From Pseudomonas viridiflava (GTDB lineage Bacteria; Pseudomonadota; Gammaproteobacteria; Pseudomonadales; Pseudomonadaceae), in the NCBI RefSeq assembly GCF_900583165.1, contig NZ_UTKY01000016.1, positions 124,001 to 188,000 of the forward strand: a stretch of DNA of 64,000 nt, in the 5' to 3' direction. Position 1 is the first letter of the stretch, and the number at the start of each line of letters is the position of its first letter. Positions 26,637 through 35,328 of the stretch are shown here, piece by piece. The notes under the pieces are model-generated. The model ran no database searches. It saw nothing but the letters and a program-made list of their open reading frames with translations, and was not told the DNA's origin. The position numbers were made by a program, and so were the translations under genes.

Positions 26637-27526
26637 GCCTTGTTGCCGGTGACGACTTCCCGTGGGTCGGCGTGTACCAGCACTTCGGCACGCGGGTAAG
26701 CCTTGTGGATCGCATCGGCGGCCTGATCGCTGATGCCGTGGGCCACTGACAAGGTCAATTCCCCCGGCAACTCCAAGTGCAGCTGCACAAACCAGTGGCT
26801 GCCTGAAATGCGCGTGCGCAAGTCATGGGCACCCAACACTCCGGGTACGCCACGGGCCAGTTCCAGCATGTGCTGGCTGACGTCTGGCGGCAGTTCCTCA
26901 TCCATCAATACTGCAAAGCTTTCCCGGGCGATTTGGATCGCGCTCCACAAAATGTAGGCGGCGATGCCCAGGCCGAACCACGCGTCCACCTGATGAAAAC
27001 CGAAACCCGCCAGTACCAAGGCCACCAGGATGCTGCCGTTGAGCATTAAGTCCGAGCGGTAATGCAGTGAATCAGCGCGCACGGCGTTGGAGCCGGTTTC
27101 GCGGATCACCCGGTGTTGCAGCATCAGCAACGCCACCGTCAGCACCAGCGAGAAGATGATCACGCCAATGCTCAACCACGGCGCGCCTACGGGTTCCGGG
27201 TGTTGCAGGCGCTCATAGGCCTGAAACGCGATCAACACCGCACTGCCGGCGATAAACAACGCCTGGGCCATGCCCGACAACGATTCCGCCTTGCCATGGC
27301 CGTAACGGTGATCGTCATCCGCCGGGCGCAGGGCGTAATGCACCGCGACCAAATTGAGCAGCGAGGTCACGCCGTCCAGCAGCGAGTCGGTCAACCCGGC
27401 GAGCATGCTCACCGAGCCGCTGAGCCACCAGGCGATGGCCTTGGTGATAATCAGCGCACAGGCCACGCCCACCGAAGCGCGGGTGGCCAGGCGCAAGAGC
27501 CTGGCGTGTTCGGGGCTGCTGGTCAT
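26633..27526 (-). CDS. fieF: Cation diffusion facilitator, FieF type
   Basis: 297-aa inner-membrane proton antiporter expelling divalent metals (iron, zinc, cadmium in characterised FieF). Seen: six transmembrane helices; metal-site motif in helix 2 (GLTDSLLDGVTSLLN); the HxxxD-type stretch DDDHRYGHGKAESL; and a C-terminal cytoplasmic domain with the His-rich face (GSHWFVQLHLELPG, GAHDLRTR). Strong resemblance to the FieF loop PADD-H---GHGKAESL supports the name; metal specificity is not provable by sequence. Starts 3 bp from the stop of the lipoprotein gene upstream, so cotranscribed with it. Confidence 0.88.
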   Translation of the reverse strand: MTSSPEHARLLRLATRASVGVACALIITKAIAWWLSGSVSMLAGLTDSLLDGVTSLLNLVAVHYALRPADDDHRYGHGKAESLSGMAQALFIAGSAVLIAFQAYERLQHPEPVGAPWLSIGVIIFSLVLTVALLMLQHRVIRETGSNAVRADSLHYRSDLMLNGSILVALVLAGFGFHQVDAWFGLGIAAYILWSAIQIARESFAVLMDEELPPDVSQHMLELARGVPGVLGAHDLRTRISGSHWFVQLHLELPGELTLSVAHGISDQAADAIHKAYPRAEVLVHADPREVVTGNKA

Positions 27527-27529
27527 GGC

Positions 27530-27949
27530 TTACGCAGCCGGCTGCAGGCCGAGGGCTGCCAGTTGTTGCACGCTGCCTTTGAACTGGATCATGCGCGGGT
27601 CGTCCAGCGGCAGGCGGTGCCCGGTTTCTTTTTGGATGATGGTTTGCAGCTTGACGTTGTCGACCTTGCCGTCGGCGCCGATAGCGTCGTGGAGCTTCTC
27701 GGGGGCGACCTGAGCCGTCTTGCCCGGTTCGAAGTAGATGGCCCCGGTGGCGAAGTCCACACCGAAGGCGATCAGGCCCGGGATCACGTAGAACAACAGG
27801 CCCACGGCATCGAGTACGGCGATGGTCGGGTCGATCTTGCCCTCGATCTGGCCACGGCGATCGGGGTAGAAAATCGAACCGCAGGCCGTCAGTTGGCTCA
27901 ACAGGGTGACGGCGAGGACACCGCCGATGACACGGGAAGCGATACGCAT
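27530..27949 (-). CDS. Putative lipoprotein, YidQ/YceK-like
   Basis: 139-aa lipoprotein. Seen: signal with lipobox LTAC (Cys about residue 23) followed by GSIFYPDRRGQIEGKIDPTI, a hydrophobic central helix pair (LDAVGLLFYVIPGLIAFGVDF) and a polar C-terminus. The YxDR/G start after the lipobox and the LDxxGLLF-IPGLIAF segment resemble small YceK/YidQ-type lipoproteins; similar Pseudomonas proteins are often misnamed polyribonucleotide nucleotidyltransferase, which the sequence does not support. Cotranscribed with the FieF-type exporter; role unknown. Confidence 0.75.
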   Translation of the reverse strand: MRIASRVIGGVLAVTLLSQLTACGSIFYPDRRGQIEGKIDPTIAVLDAVGLLFYVIPGLIAFGVDFATGAIYFEPGKTAQVAPEKLHDAIGADGKVDNVKLQTIIQKETGHRLPLDDPRMIQFKGSVQQLAALGLQPAA

Positions 27950-28013
27950 GGGGGAATCTCCTGAACATGTTTAAAGGTGACTATAAGCCAGATCTACCGG
28001 GCGACACTGAACC

Positions 28014-28106
28014 AATGTGGGAGGGGGCTTGCTCCCGATGACAGTGTGTCAGGCAACTTATTTGTTACTAATACACCGCTATCGGGAGCAAGCCCCCTCC
28101 CACATT
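28014..28106. repeat. REPIN (family 1, GCTCCCGAT variant)
   Basis: AATGTGGGAGGGGGCTTGCT with the matched right arm GGGAGCAAGCCCCCTCCCAC. Located ~100 bp upstream of hrpB, between divergent genes. Confidence 0.93.
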
Positions 28107-28203
28107 AGGACGGTGTTCACCGCCCGGCTCAGCGGTGTTTCTATGACCAGCGTCGGCACTCAGCCGTTCGCCGTTATACTCGCCGCTCTGCTTTGGAGCC
28201 AGT

Positions 28204-30711
28204 ATGAATTCGTTGCCGATCGATGATGTTTTACCCGCCCTGCGTGACGCCTTGGCGAATCGCCATGAAGCCGTGCTGGAAGCGCCCCCCGGCGCCGGTA
28301 AAACCACCCGCGTGCCCTTGGCATTATTGAACGAGCCCTGGCTGGCCGGGCAAACCATCCTGATGCTCGAACCCCGCCGCCTGGCCGCCCGCGCGGCTGC
28401 CGAACGCCTGGCCAGTGAGCTGGGGGAAAAGGTCGGCGAGACCGTCGGTTATCGCATTCGCCTCGACAGCAAAGTCGGCCCCAACACCCGCATTGAAGTG
28501 GTCACCGAAGGCATCCTTACCCGCCGCCTGCAGGACGACCCAGCGCTGGACGGCGTGGGCCTGCTGATCTTCGACGAATTCCACGAACGCAGCCTCGATG
28601 CCGACCTCGCGCTGGCCCTGAGCCTCAACGGCCGCGATTTGTTTCGCGATGAGCAACCGCTAAAAATACTGCTGATGTCTGCCACCCTCGAAGGCGAGCG
28701 CCTGGCGGGCTTGCTGGACGACGCGCCGATCCTGCGCAGCGAAGGGCGCATGTTCCCAGTGCAAATGCGCTGGGGGCGGCCGTATCAAGCGGGTGAATTT
28801 ATCGAGCCGCGTTTGGTGCAGACCATTCTTGAAGCCTTGCAGGACGAAACCGGCAGCGTGCTGGTTTTCCTACCGGGGCAGGCGGAGATTCGTCGGGTCA
28901 ATCAGCAACTGGCTGACGCGTTGGGTGATGGAACCGACGTGCTGTTGTGCCCACTGCACGGTGAGCTGGACCTGAACGCCCAGCGTGCCGCCATCGACCC
29001 GGCGCCTGCCGGTAAACGTAAAGTCGTGCTGGCCACCAACATCGCCGAGACCAGCCTGACCATCAACGGCGTGCGCGTGGTCATCGACGCCGGCCTGGCG
29101 CGAGTGCCGCGTTTCGACCCTGGCAGCGGCATGACCCGCCTCGACACCCAGCGCATCTCCCGCGCCAGCGCCACCCAGCGTGCCGGCCGGGCAGGGCGGT
29201 TGGAGCCGGGTGTGTGTTATCGGTTGTGGTCCGAGGACCAGCATGAAGGGTTGGCAGCCTACAGCAGTGCAGAAATCCTGGCCGCCGACCTCGCCGGTCT
29301 GGCCTTGCAGCTGGCGCGCTGGGGGGTCACCCCAAATCAATTGGTATGGCTGGATGTGCCGCCGACTGCTGCCTATGCCCAGGCCCAGGATTTGCTGGTG
29401 CGACTGGGCGCCCTGAATGACCACAAACTCACCGCCCACGGCCAGAAAATGGCCGAGTTGCCAGCCCACCCGCGTATCGGCCATTTGTTGCTACGCGGCC
29501 AGGAACTGGGCTTGGCGGCGACGGCATGTGATGTGGCTGCGCTGCTGGGTGAGCGCGATATCTTGCGCGGTGGCGGCGCGGACCTGCACAGTCGTCTGGC
29601 GCTGATGTCCGGTGAAGAACGCGCACGCGGCACCCAAGGCGGCGTGCAGCGGGCCAAACAACTGGCGCGGCAATATCGCGGTTATCTGAGAGGCCAGGCC
29701 AAACAGCCGGTAACTGACCCCGACCACCCGCGCTGGCTAGGTGCCTTGCTGGCGTTGGCTTACCCCGACCGCGTCGCTCAACAGCGTCGCCCCGGCGGCG
29801 CTGAATATCGTCTGGCCAATGGTCGCGCCGCGTTATTTTCCGAAGCCGACAGCCTGATGAAACAACCCTGGTTGGTGATTGCTGACCTCGGCAGCCGCCA
29901 GGGCCAGCGTGAAGAGCGCATCTACCTGGCGGCGGATTTTGATCCCGCGCTGTTCGACACCGTACTCGCCGAGCAAGTGCGCAACGTCGACCAACTCGAC
30001 TGGGATGAACGCGAAGGCGTACTGCGCGCCGAGCGCCAACGCAAAGTCGGCGAACTGGTGCTCAGCCGCGAACCCCTCACCGGGTTGGATGAGTCCGCCC
30101 GCAGCCAGGCGCTGGTCAACCTGGTGCGACGCAAAGGCCTCGAGCTGCTGCCGTGGACGCCCGAACTGCGCCAATGGCAAGCACGTGTCATGCTGCTGCG
30201 CCACCTCGACGCCGGCAAAACCAGCGAATGGCCCGACCTCAGCGACAACGCCTTGCTCGACAGCCTCGAACACTGGCTGATGCCCTACCTGGGCAAAGTC
30301 TCGCGCCTGAGCCATTTCGGTAATCTGGATATTTCCAGTTTTTTGCACAACCTGCTGCCCTGGCCGCTGCCGCAACGCTTGGACGAGCTGGCGCCGCAGC
30401 ATGTGAAAGTGCCGTCGGGCTCCTCAGTGCGTTTGGACTACAGCGAAGTGCCGCCGATTCTGGCGGTGCGTTTGCAGGAATTGTTCGGCCTGGCAGACAC
30501 CCCGCGCATTGCCGGCGGGCGCCAAGTGGTGAAGCTGCACCTGCTGTCCCCGGCGCGCCGGCCGGTGCAGGTGACGCAGGATCTGGCGAACTTCTGGCGC
30601 AGTACCTACATCGAGGTGAAGAAAGATCTGAAGGGGCGGTACCCGAAGCACTATTGGCCGGATGACCCGCTGGTGGCAGAGCCCACGGCACGCATAAAAC
30701 CGCGTAAATAA
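28204..30711 (+). CDS. hrpB: ATP-dependent RNA helicase HrpB
   Basis: 835-aa DEAH-box helicase of the HrpB group. Seen in order: Walker A PPGAGKTT (about 28-35), DEFH box FDEFHERSLDADL, motif III SATLEG, helicase C domain with NIAETSLTINGV and motif VI QRAGRAGR, an HA2 region, and the HrpB-specific C-terminal domain ending in a basic tail (RIKPRK). HrpB is dispensable in most hosts and its RNA target is not settled. ATG 28204 with GGAG just upstream. Downstream lies a family 2 REP pair. Confidence 0.95.
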   Translation: MNSLPIDDVLPALRDALANRHEAVLEAPPGAGKTTRVPLALLNEPWLAGQTILMLEPRRLAARAAAERLASELGEKVGETVGYRIRLDSKVGPNTRIEVVTEGILTRRLQDDPALDGVGLLIFDEFHERSLDADLALALSLNGRDLFRDEQPLKILLMSATLEGERLAGLLDDAPILRSEGRMFPVQMRWGRPYQAGEFIEPRLVQTILEALQDETGSVLVFLPGQAEIRRVNQQLADALGDGTDVLLCPLHGELDLNAQRAAIDPAPAGKRKVVLATNIAETSLTINGVRVVIDAGLARVPRFDPGSGMTRLDTQRISRASATQRAGRAGRLEPGVCYRLWSEDQHEGLAAYSSAEILAADLAGLALQLARWGVTPNQLVWLDVPPTAAYAQAQDLLVRLGALNDHKLTAHGQKMAELPAHPRIGHLLLRGQELGLAATACDVAALLGERDILRGGGADLHSRLALMSGEERARGTQGGVQRAKQLARQYRGYLRGQAKQPVTDPDHPRWLGALLALAYPDRVAQQRRPGGAEYRLANGRAALFSEADSLMKQPWLVIADLGSRQGQREERIYLAADFDPALFDTVLAEQVRNVDQLDWDEREGVLRAERQRKVGELVLSREPLTGLDESARSQALVNLVRRKGLELLPWTPELRQWQARVMLLRHLDAGKTSEWPDLSDNALLDSLEHWLMPYLGKVSRLSHFGNLDISSFLHNLLPWPLPQRLDELAPQHVKVPSGSSVRLDYSEVPPILAVRLQELFGLADTPRIAGGRQVVKLHLLSPARRPVQVTQDLANFWRSTYIEVKKDLKGRYPKHYWPDDPLVAEPTARIKPRK

Positions 30712-30713
30712 AA

Positions 30714-30814
30714 CTGTAGGAGCGAGCTTGCTCGCGAAGAACGCCTAGACAACGCGTTGAATCAGAATGCGTGCGTTATCGTTGGCGTTTTTCGCGAGCA
30801 AGCTCGCTCCTACA
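30714..30814. repeat. REP pair (family 2)
   Basis: Inverted pair with core TAGGAGCGAGCTTGCTCGCG and closing CGCGAGCAAGCTCGCTCCTA around a ~50-base centre. Between the convergent hrpB and esterase genes. Confidence 0.92.
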
Positions 30815-30823
30815 CGGGGTCGA

Positions 30824-31843
30824 TCAGTTCAGGTGCGCTTTGAGTTCACCCGCCGCCTGGCGCATCGCGGCCTTAACTTCGGGGATATTGCTCAGCGGGT
30901 TGAGCAAACCGTAGTCATGGATCATCCCGTTGTAGCGCACCGCCGTCACGTCCACCCCGGCTGCATCCAGCTTGCGGGCATAGGCCTCGCCTTCATCGCG
31001 CAGTACGTCCAGGCCAGCGGTTTGTACCAGTGCCGGTGGCAGGCCGGTCAACTGCGCGTTAGTAGCCCGCAGTGGCGAGGCGTAGATCTCGGCGCGTTGC
31101 TTGGCGTCGGTGGTGTAGCTGTCCCAGAACCAGCTCATCATGTTTTTGGTCAGGAAGTGGCCTTCGGCGTACTGCTTGTACGACGGGGTGTCGAAGCTGG
31201 CATCGGTCACCGGCCACAGCAGCAACTGGAAGCGCAGTTTCGGTGTGTTCTGTTCCTTGGCCTTCAGCGCTACCACAGCCGCCATATTGCCGCCGACGCT
31301 GTTACCGGCTACCGCCAGGCGCTGGCCATCGACGTTGATCTCTTTGCCATGCTCAGCCACCCAGCGGGTCGCGGCGTAGGCCTGGTTGATCGCCGTCGGG
31401 TAGTGCGCTTCTGGCGATGGTGTGTAGTCCACGTACACCGCCACGGCGCCAGAGCCTACTACCAGGTCACGAATCAGACGGGCATGGGTTGGGTAGTCGC
31501 CAAGCACCCAGCCGCCACCGTGGAAGAACATGAACACCGGCAGTTCGCCTTTGACGTTGGCCGGGCGCACGATGGTCAGCTTGAGGTCCTGGCCATCGGC
31601 CTTGATGGTCTTGTCGCTGACTTCAATGCCCGACATGTCCACTTTCACCGAGTTCTGCGCACCGGTCAGCACTGCACGGGCATCCTTGGGGCTCAGCTGT
31701 TCCAGCGGGCGACCGCCGCCGGCTGCCAGGGCGTTGAGAAACGCTTGGGTCTGGTGTTCAGGCACGGCATTGTCAGCGGCATAGGCGCTGCCGATCGACA
31801 GGGCCAGCAGGGTAGTGGTCAGGGCTTTTTTGAAAGTGTTCAT
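30824..31843 (-). CDS. Secreted alpha/beta hydrolase, HSL-type esterase
   Basis: 339-aa esterase/lipase of the hormone-sensitive-lipase group. Seen: signal peptide (MNTFKKALTTTLLALSIGSAYA), oxyanion-hole motif FFHGGGWVLGD, nucleophile elbow AGNSVGGNM, an acid region DVLRDEGEAYA and the late His (MIHDYG). All expected catalytic elements are visible, so an active periplasmic or secreted carboxylesterase is likely; the substrate is unknown. ATG 31843 preferred over a GTG five codons earlier, with GTGAG as RBS. Two perfect dyads lie about 90 and 130 bp upstream. Confidence 0.87.
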   Translation of the reverse strand: MNTFKKALTTTLLALSIGSAYAADNAVPEHQTQAFLNALAAGGGRPLEQLSPKDARAVLTGAQNSVKVDMSGIEVSDKTIKADGQDLKLTIVRPANVKGELPVFMFFHGGGWVLGDYPTHARLIRDLVVGSGAVAVYVDYTPSPEAHYPTAINQAYAATRWVAEHGKEINVDGQRLAVAGNSVGGNMAAVVALKAKEQNTPKLRFQLLLWPVTDASFDTPSYKQYAEGHFLTKNMMSWFWDSYTTDAKQRAEIYASPLRATNAQLTGLPPALVQTAGLDVLRDEGEAYARKLDAAGVDVTAVRYNGMIHDYGLLNPLSNIPEVKAAMRQAAGELKAHLN

Positions 31844-31931
31844 GTCGTTTGCGCTCACTTGAAATATTGGAATTGGAGGGCCGCTTCAGCGCCTCTGGCT
31901 GTCTGCGTGCTGGCTTGGGAGTGAATTTACG

Positions 31932-31994
31932 GCCTAATCGAGTGAGCGACAATTAGGCTGGTTCGAGATTGATTGTCCCCTTTTGGAGGACAAT
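31932..31994. promoter_or_regulatory. Two consecutive perfect 7-bp dyads upstream of the esterase gene
   Basis: GCCTAAT (31932-31938) / ATTAGGC (31952-31958) with 13-base centre, then ATTGTCC (31972-31978) / GGACAAT (31988-31994) with 9-base centre. They lie upstream of the esterase ATG and just beyond the stop of the EEP-family gene. Could be operators or transcript-end structures. Confidence 0.4.
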
Positions 31995-32004
31995 TTGAGA
32001 GGTG

Positions 32005-33090
32005 TTACAAGGTGGGCAGTAGGAAGCGCGCAATCACCGGCAGATGGTTGGAAATACGCAGCGTATCGTCCTGCCGCACCCTGGCTTCCACCCGTTTGAT
32101 GCGCGGGCTGTAGAACAGGTAGTCGACGGTGCGATCCGGGCCATCGACGCTGGGGTCGTTGGGGAAGTTCGTCAGCCATTTTTCACGGTCGATGCCGCTT
32201 GATTGGCTGTTGCTCGGGATCATCGGGTATTTGTCCCACAGCAGGTGCAGCTCGCTGTCCGGTGAATACTGGCCGCGTTTGCCTGCATCCAGGCGTAGGA
32301 ATTGCCCCAGGGGCAGCAGGTTGAAATCCCCGCCGATTAGCCAGGGTGTGCCACGGCCTTCGAATTTGTCCAACAACTTGACGGTGGTTTGCACCTGCTC
32401 CAGCACGGCACTGCGCCCAGAGGCGTCGCCGTCCAGTCGGGTGTTGAGCACGGCCAGTTGGCCGCCATCACTGAGCGGCAGATAGGTCAGCAGCAGGGCG
32501 GGTTTGGGTTGGAACTGGCGACTGATGATGTTGGCGGGCGAAACCGGCAATTGCAGGCGCTCGGCGTGTTCGATCTGGTAGCGGCTGAGGGTCGCGAGTT
32601 TGCGGCCGACGCTGCCGAAAATATGCCAGTCGGGGATGAAGTCGGCTTTCCAGTCAAAAGCCTGGGCACTGCAGGGGTAGAGGTCGACCAGGCGTTCTTG
32701 CAGCAGGGCGAGCTGGTCCTGATAGTGGGAAGGCTTGGCGTTTTCGTCGAGTTCCTGCAAGAGCAGGATGTCGGGTTGCTCGTCGCGAATCACCCGCGCC
32801 ACTTCGTCGAGGCTGGCGGCCATGTCTTCGGCGGTTGGGCGGTCGTCGGGCCCTTTGCCATCGCTGGTGTCGTACCAGAACACGTAGTTTTTGCCGGCCA
32901 GGTATTGCACGTTCCAGGTCATGACCTTGAGCGCCTGGCCCGGCAGCAGTGTCGGCGCACGGGGCGCCACGCAACTCACGGGCAGCGTTTGCTTGGGCTC
33001 GGGGCGCCAGGTCAGGCTGTAGATAAGAGCGGCGAGCAGGCCTGCGATGATCAACAGGCCCAGCAAGGTTATGCGCAATAAACGGGTCAT
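32005..33090 (-). CDS. Endonuclease/exonuclease/phosphatase-family protein, membrane-anchored
   Basis: 361-aa EEP-superfamily protein. Seen: N-terminal membrane anchor (LLRITLLGLLIIAGLLAALIYS), then the EEP fold with MTWNVQYLAG (metal/active-site Asn), LLQELDEN (Glu), GGDFNLLP (Asp, Asn) and a C-terminal SNHLPV (His). Catalytic residues are therefore complete. The periplasm-facing position suggests phosphodiesterase action on nucleic acids, sphingomyelin-like or phosphoinositide-like substrates; sequence alone cannot decide. Separated by 40 bp from the YciC-like gene upstream. Confidence 0.85.
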   Translation of the reverse strand: MTRLLRITLLGLLIIAGLLAALIYSLTWRPEPKQTLPVSCVAPRAPTLLPGQALKVMTWNVQYLAGKNYVFWYDTSDGKGPDDRPTAEDMAASLDEVARVIRDEQPDILLLQELDENAKPSHYQDQLALLQERLVDLYPCSAQAFDWKADFIPDWHIFGSVGRKLATLSRYQIEHAERLQLPVSPANIISRQFQPKPALLLTYLPLSDGGQLAVLNTRLDGDASGRSAVLEQVQTTVKLLDKFEGRGTPWLIGGDFNLLPLGQFLRLDAGKRGQYSPDSELHLLWDKYPMIPSNSQSSGIDREKWLTNFPNDPSVDGPDRTVDYLFYSPRIKRVEARVRQDDTLRISNHLPVIARFLLPTL

Positions 33091-33130
33091 CGGCTCGGCT
33101 TATAGCGTTTCAGAGGTGGCACGGAGCATA

Positions 33131-33799
33131 TCACCGTGCGTCGGCATCACCACCGATCAGCATGAATAAACGGAACAGGACCACACTGGTGAACAGTTGC
33201 AGGAAGCTATGGGCGCTGTCCATTACCAGCCCCAGCAGCGGCGCTGGGTTGGGATAGGCCGCGACGCTGGCACCTTTGAGCAGCCACAACGGCGTCATCA
33301 CGCACAGCAGGCACAGCAGGATTCGCCAGAAATGCCCACGGCTCAGGCGGATACTTTCCTTCATTGCCTCCAGCGCCGGCATGCCGCGCAGTACCAGCAG
33401 GTATTCGGCAAAGGCCAATACCACCATCAGAAACAGACCCGGCAGAAAATACAGCGAAAGCCCCAGCAAAATCAGCAGCGTGCTCATGGCCGTCAGCAGG
33501 GCGAAACGTGGCCACAGGGTGAGGGCCATGGCCCACACATCCTTGGTGCGCGGCGACTCGCCACGGGTGCGGGCGTCGAGAAACAGGATCAGCGCGCCGG
33601 TGTACAGCGGGTACACCAATAACCCCACCACCACACTGTAGCCGGGGAAGGCGTCCGCGCCGACCACGTGGTTGAGCACCTGTTGCAGCAGGGCTTCGAG
33701 GATCACCAGCGGCAGGCACAACTGGACGATAGCGCCCAGGTTGCCGAGGGTGAAACGCAAGGAGTCACGCAGTACGTCTAACGGATTCATCAAGTTCAT
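33131..33799 (-). CDS. YciC-family inner-membrane protein
   Basis: 222-aa polytopic membrane protein with about five to six hydrophobic segments, starting MNLMNPLDVLRDSLRFTLGN and including FLPGLFLMVVLAFAEYLLVL and the conserved LRGMPALEAMKESIRLSRGHFWR loop typical of YciC (UPF0259) proteins. Function in the family is unknown. Runs towards the EEP-family gene and may be cotranscribed with it. Divergent from the DUF2076 gene at 33966. Confidence 0.82.
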   Translation of the reverse strand: MNLMNPLDVLRDSLRFTLGNLGAIVQLCLPLVILEALLQQVLNHVVGADAFPGYSVVVGLLVYPLYTGALILFLDARTRGESPRTKDVWAMALTLWPRFALLTAMSTLLILLGLSLYFLPGLFLMVVLAFAEYLLVLRGMPALEAMKESIRLSRGHFWRILLCLLCVMTPLWLLKGASVAAYPNPAPLLGLVMDSAHSFLQLFTSVVLFRLFMLIGGDADAR

Positions 33800-33965
33800 C
33801 GCAGGCCTGAAAGCAAGGGCGACACTTTAACCGATCGTGGCCTTTGGAGCGCAAACGTAAACCTTGAGTAAAGAGCATTGAAACAACTCGTAACACCCCC
33901 ATAACTAGAAGGGCGCCTGATAAAGGCCGCACCACGATTTCTACCGGCAATCTAACGAGGTCGCC

Positions 33966-34694
33966 ATGAACAGCGAAGAGCAAACCCTGATCGATGGACT
34001 GTTTTCACGGTTGCAACAAGCCGAAACGGACTCAGCCCCCCGCGACGCCCAGGCCGAAGCGCGGATCAAGGAGCACATGACGCGCCAACCGGCGGCCGGG
34101 TACTACATGACCCAGTCGATTCTGGTGCAGGAACACGCGCTTAAAAGCCTCGATGCGCAAAACAAGCAGCAGGCACAGCAGATCCAGCAGTTGCAGGAGG
34201 AATTGCAGCGGGCCAAGTCCGCAGCGCCGGCGCCTTCGAGCGGCGGTGGGTTCTTGTCGAGCATTTTTGGCGGTGGCGCTTCCCGCGACTCGCAACCGGC
34301 ACAAAACCCTGCTTCTGGCGGCGGCTGGCGTGAACCGACGCGGCCATCGTTTAACCAGCAGCCTGCGCCGCAACAAAGTTATCAACAGCCTGCCGCCGCA
34401 GCGCCGGCTGGCAGCGGCTTTCTCGGCGGTGCGATGAAAACCGCCGCTGGCGTGGCCGGTGGCGTGTTGTTGGCCGAAGGCATCAGTAGCCTGTTCCACC
34501 ACAACCAGCAGCCGCAGGTGGTAGAAGAAATCATCGAACAACCTGCTCCGGCCAGTGACCAGGGCGGTTGGGGCAACGACGACCAGAAGTTTGCCGGCGA
34601 TGACAGCTGGGGCAGCAATAACGCGGACAGCTTCGCCGACAGCGATTATTCCGACGATTCCTCTTCCTTCGGCGACGACGATTCCTTCGTCTGA
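33966..34694 (+). CDS. DUF2076-family protein
   Basis: 242-aa soluble protein. Seen: an N-terminal helical segment (NSEEQTLIDGLFSRLQQAET), a conserved YYMTQSILVQEHALKSL motif, a coiled-coil-like Gln-rich stretch (QQAQQIQQLQEELQRAK), a Gly/Ser/Pro/Gln-rich linker, a short glycine-rich hydrophobic segment (MKTAAGVAGGVLLAEGISSL), and a very acidic tail of Asp/Ser ending GDDDSFV. No signal peptide at the N-terminus. The family is sometimes labelled periplasmic ligand-binding sensor, which nothing here confirms. Followed by a strong terminator. Confidence 0.85.
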   Translation: MNSEEQTLIDGLFSRLQQAETDSAPRDAQAEARIKEHMTRQPAAGYYMTQSILVQEHALKSLDAQNKQQAQQIQQLQEELQRAKSAAPAPSSGGGFLSSIFGGGASRDSQPAQNPASGGGWREPTRPSFNQQPAPQQSYQQPAAAAPAGSGFLGGAMKTAAGVAGGVLLAEGISSLFHHNQQPQVVEEIIEQPAPASDQGGWGNDDQKFAGDDSWGSNNADSFADSDYSDDSSSFGDDDSFV

Positions 34695-34705
34695 CACCCT
34701 TAAGC

Positions 34706-34738
34706 CCGGGGCGCCTCGTCGCCCCGGTCTGATTTTTT
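34706..34738 (+). terminator. Rho-independent terminator of the DUF2076 gene
   Basis: CCGGGGCG (34706-34713) pairs with CGCCCCGG (34720-34727) over a 6-base loop, then TCTGATTTTTT. Twelve bases after the stop codon. Confidence 0.8.
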
Positions 34739-34813
34739 CCGGAAACTTTCTCGCGGCTGGCATACTGGCACCCTTTCCGGGCCCTGACGCCTGGTTGTCA
34801 TGAGGGAAGTGCG

Positions 34814-35302
34814 GTGGAAAGTGCGGTGAAGAAAATTGCAGTGTTCGCCGATGTGCAAAACCTCTACTACACCGTTCGCCAGGCCTATGGCTGCCACTTC
34901 AATTACGCCGCCCTGTGGGCTGACATCAGCTCGCGCGGGCAGATCGTCGAGGCGTACGCCTATGCCATCGACCGTGGCGACAGCAAGCAGCAGCAGTTTC
35001 AGCAGATCCTGCGCAACTTGGGCTTCACGGTAAAACTCAAGCCCTACATCCAGCGCAGCGACGGCTCGGCGAAGGGCGATTGGGACGTGGGCATCACTAT
35101 CGACATCATGGACGCCGCTGACCATGTCGACGAAATCGTGCTGGCCTCCGGTGACGGTGATTTCGACATGCTGCTCGACCGGGTTATCCACAAGCATGGC
35201 GTCGAAGCCGTGGCCTACGGCGTACCGGGGTTGACGGCGAACTCGTTGATACGCGCCGCCAGCCGCTACGTGCCGATTGAAGGCGCATTGCTGCTCAAAT
35301 AA
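34814..35302 (+). CDS. NYN-domain (LabA/DUF88-type) predicted ribonuclease
   Basis: 162-aa PIN-like protein; NYN domains are metal-dependent RNases. Seen: D13 in VFADVQNLYY, the KGDWDVGITIDIMD strand with paired Asp residues, and the diagnostic VLASGDGDFDMLLD loop. This is a complete set of acidic residues for one active site. GTG start at 34814 with GAGGGAAG upstream; no better ATG exists. 26 bp upstream of a DEDDh exonuclease gene on the same strand, so the two may be cotranscribed. Confidence 0.88.
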   Translation: MESAVKKIAVFADVQNLYYTVRQAYGCHFNYAALWADISSRGQIVEAYAYAIDRGDSKQQQFQQILRNLGFTVKLKPYIQRSDGSAKGDWDVGITIDIMDAADHVDEIVLASGDGDFDMLLDRVIHKHGVEAVAYGVPGLTANSLIRAASRYVPIEGALLLK

Positions 35303-35328
35303 ATTGATTAGACGGAGTTGGAACAGGT

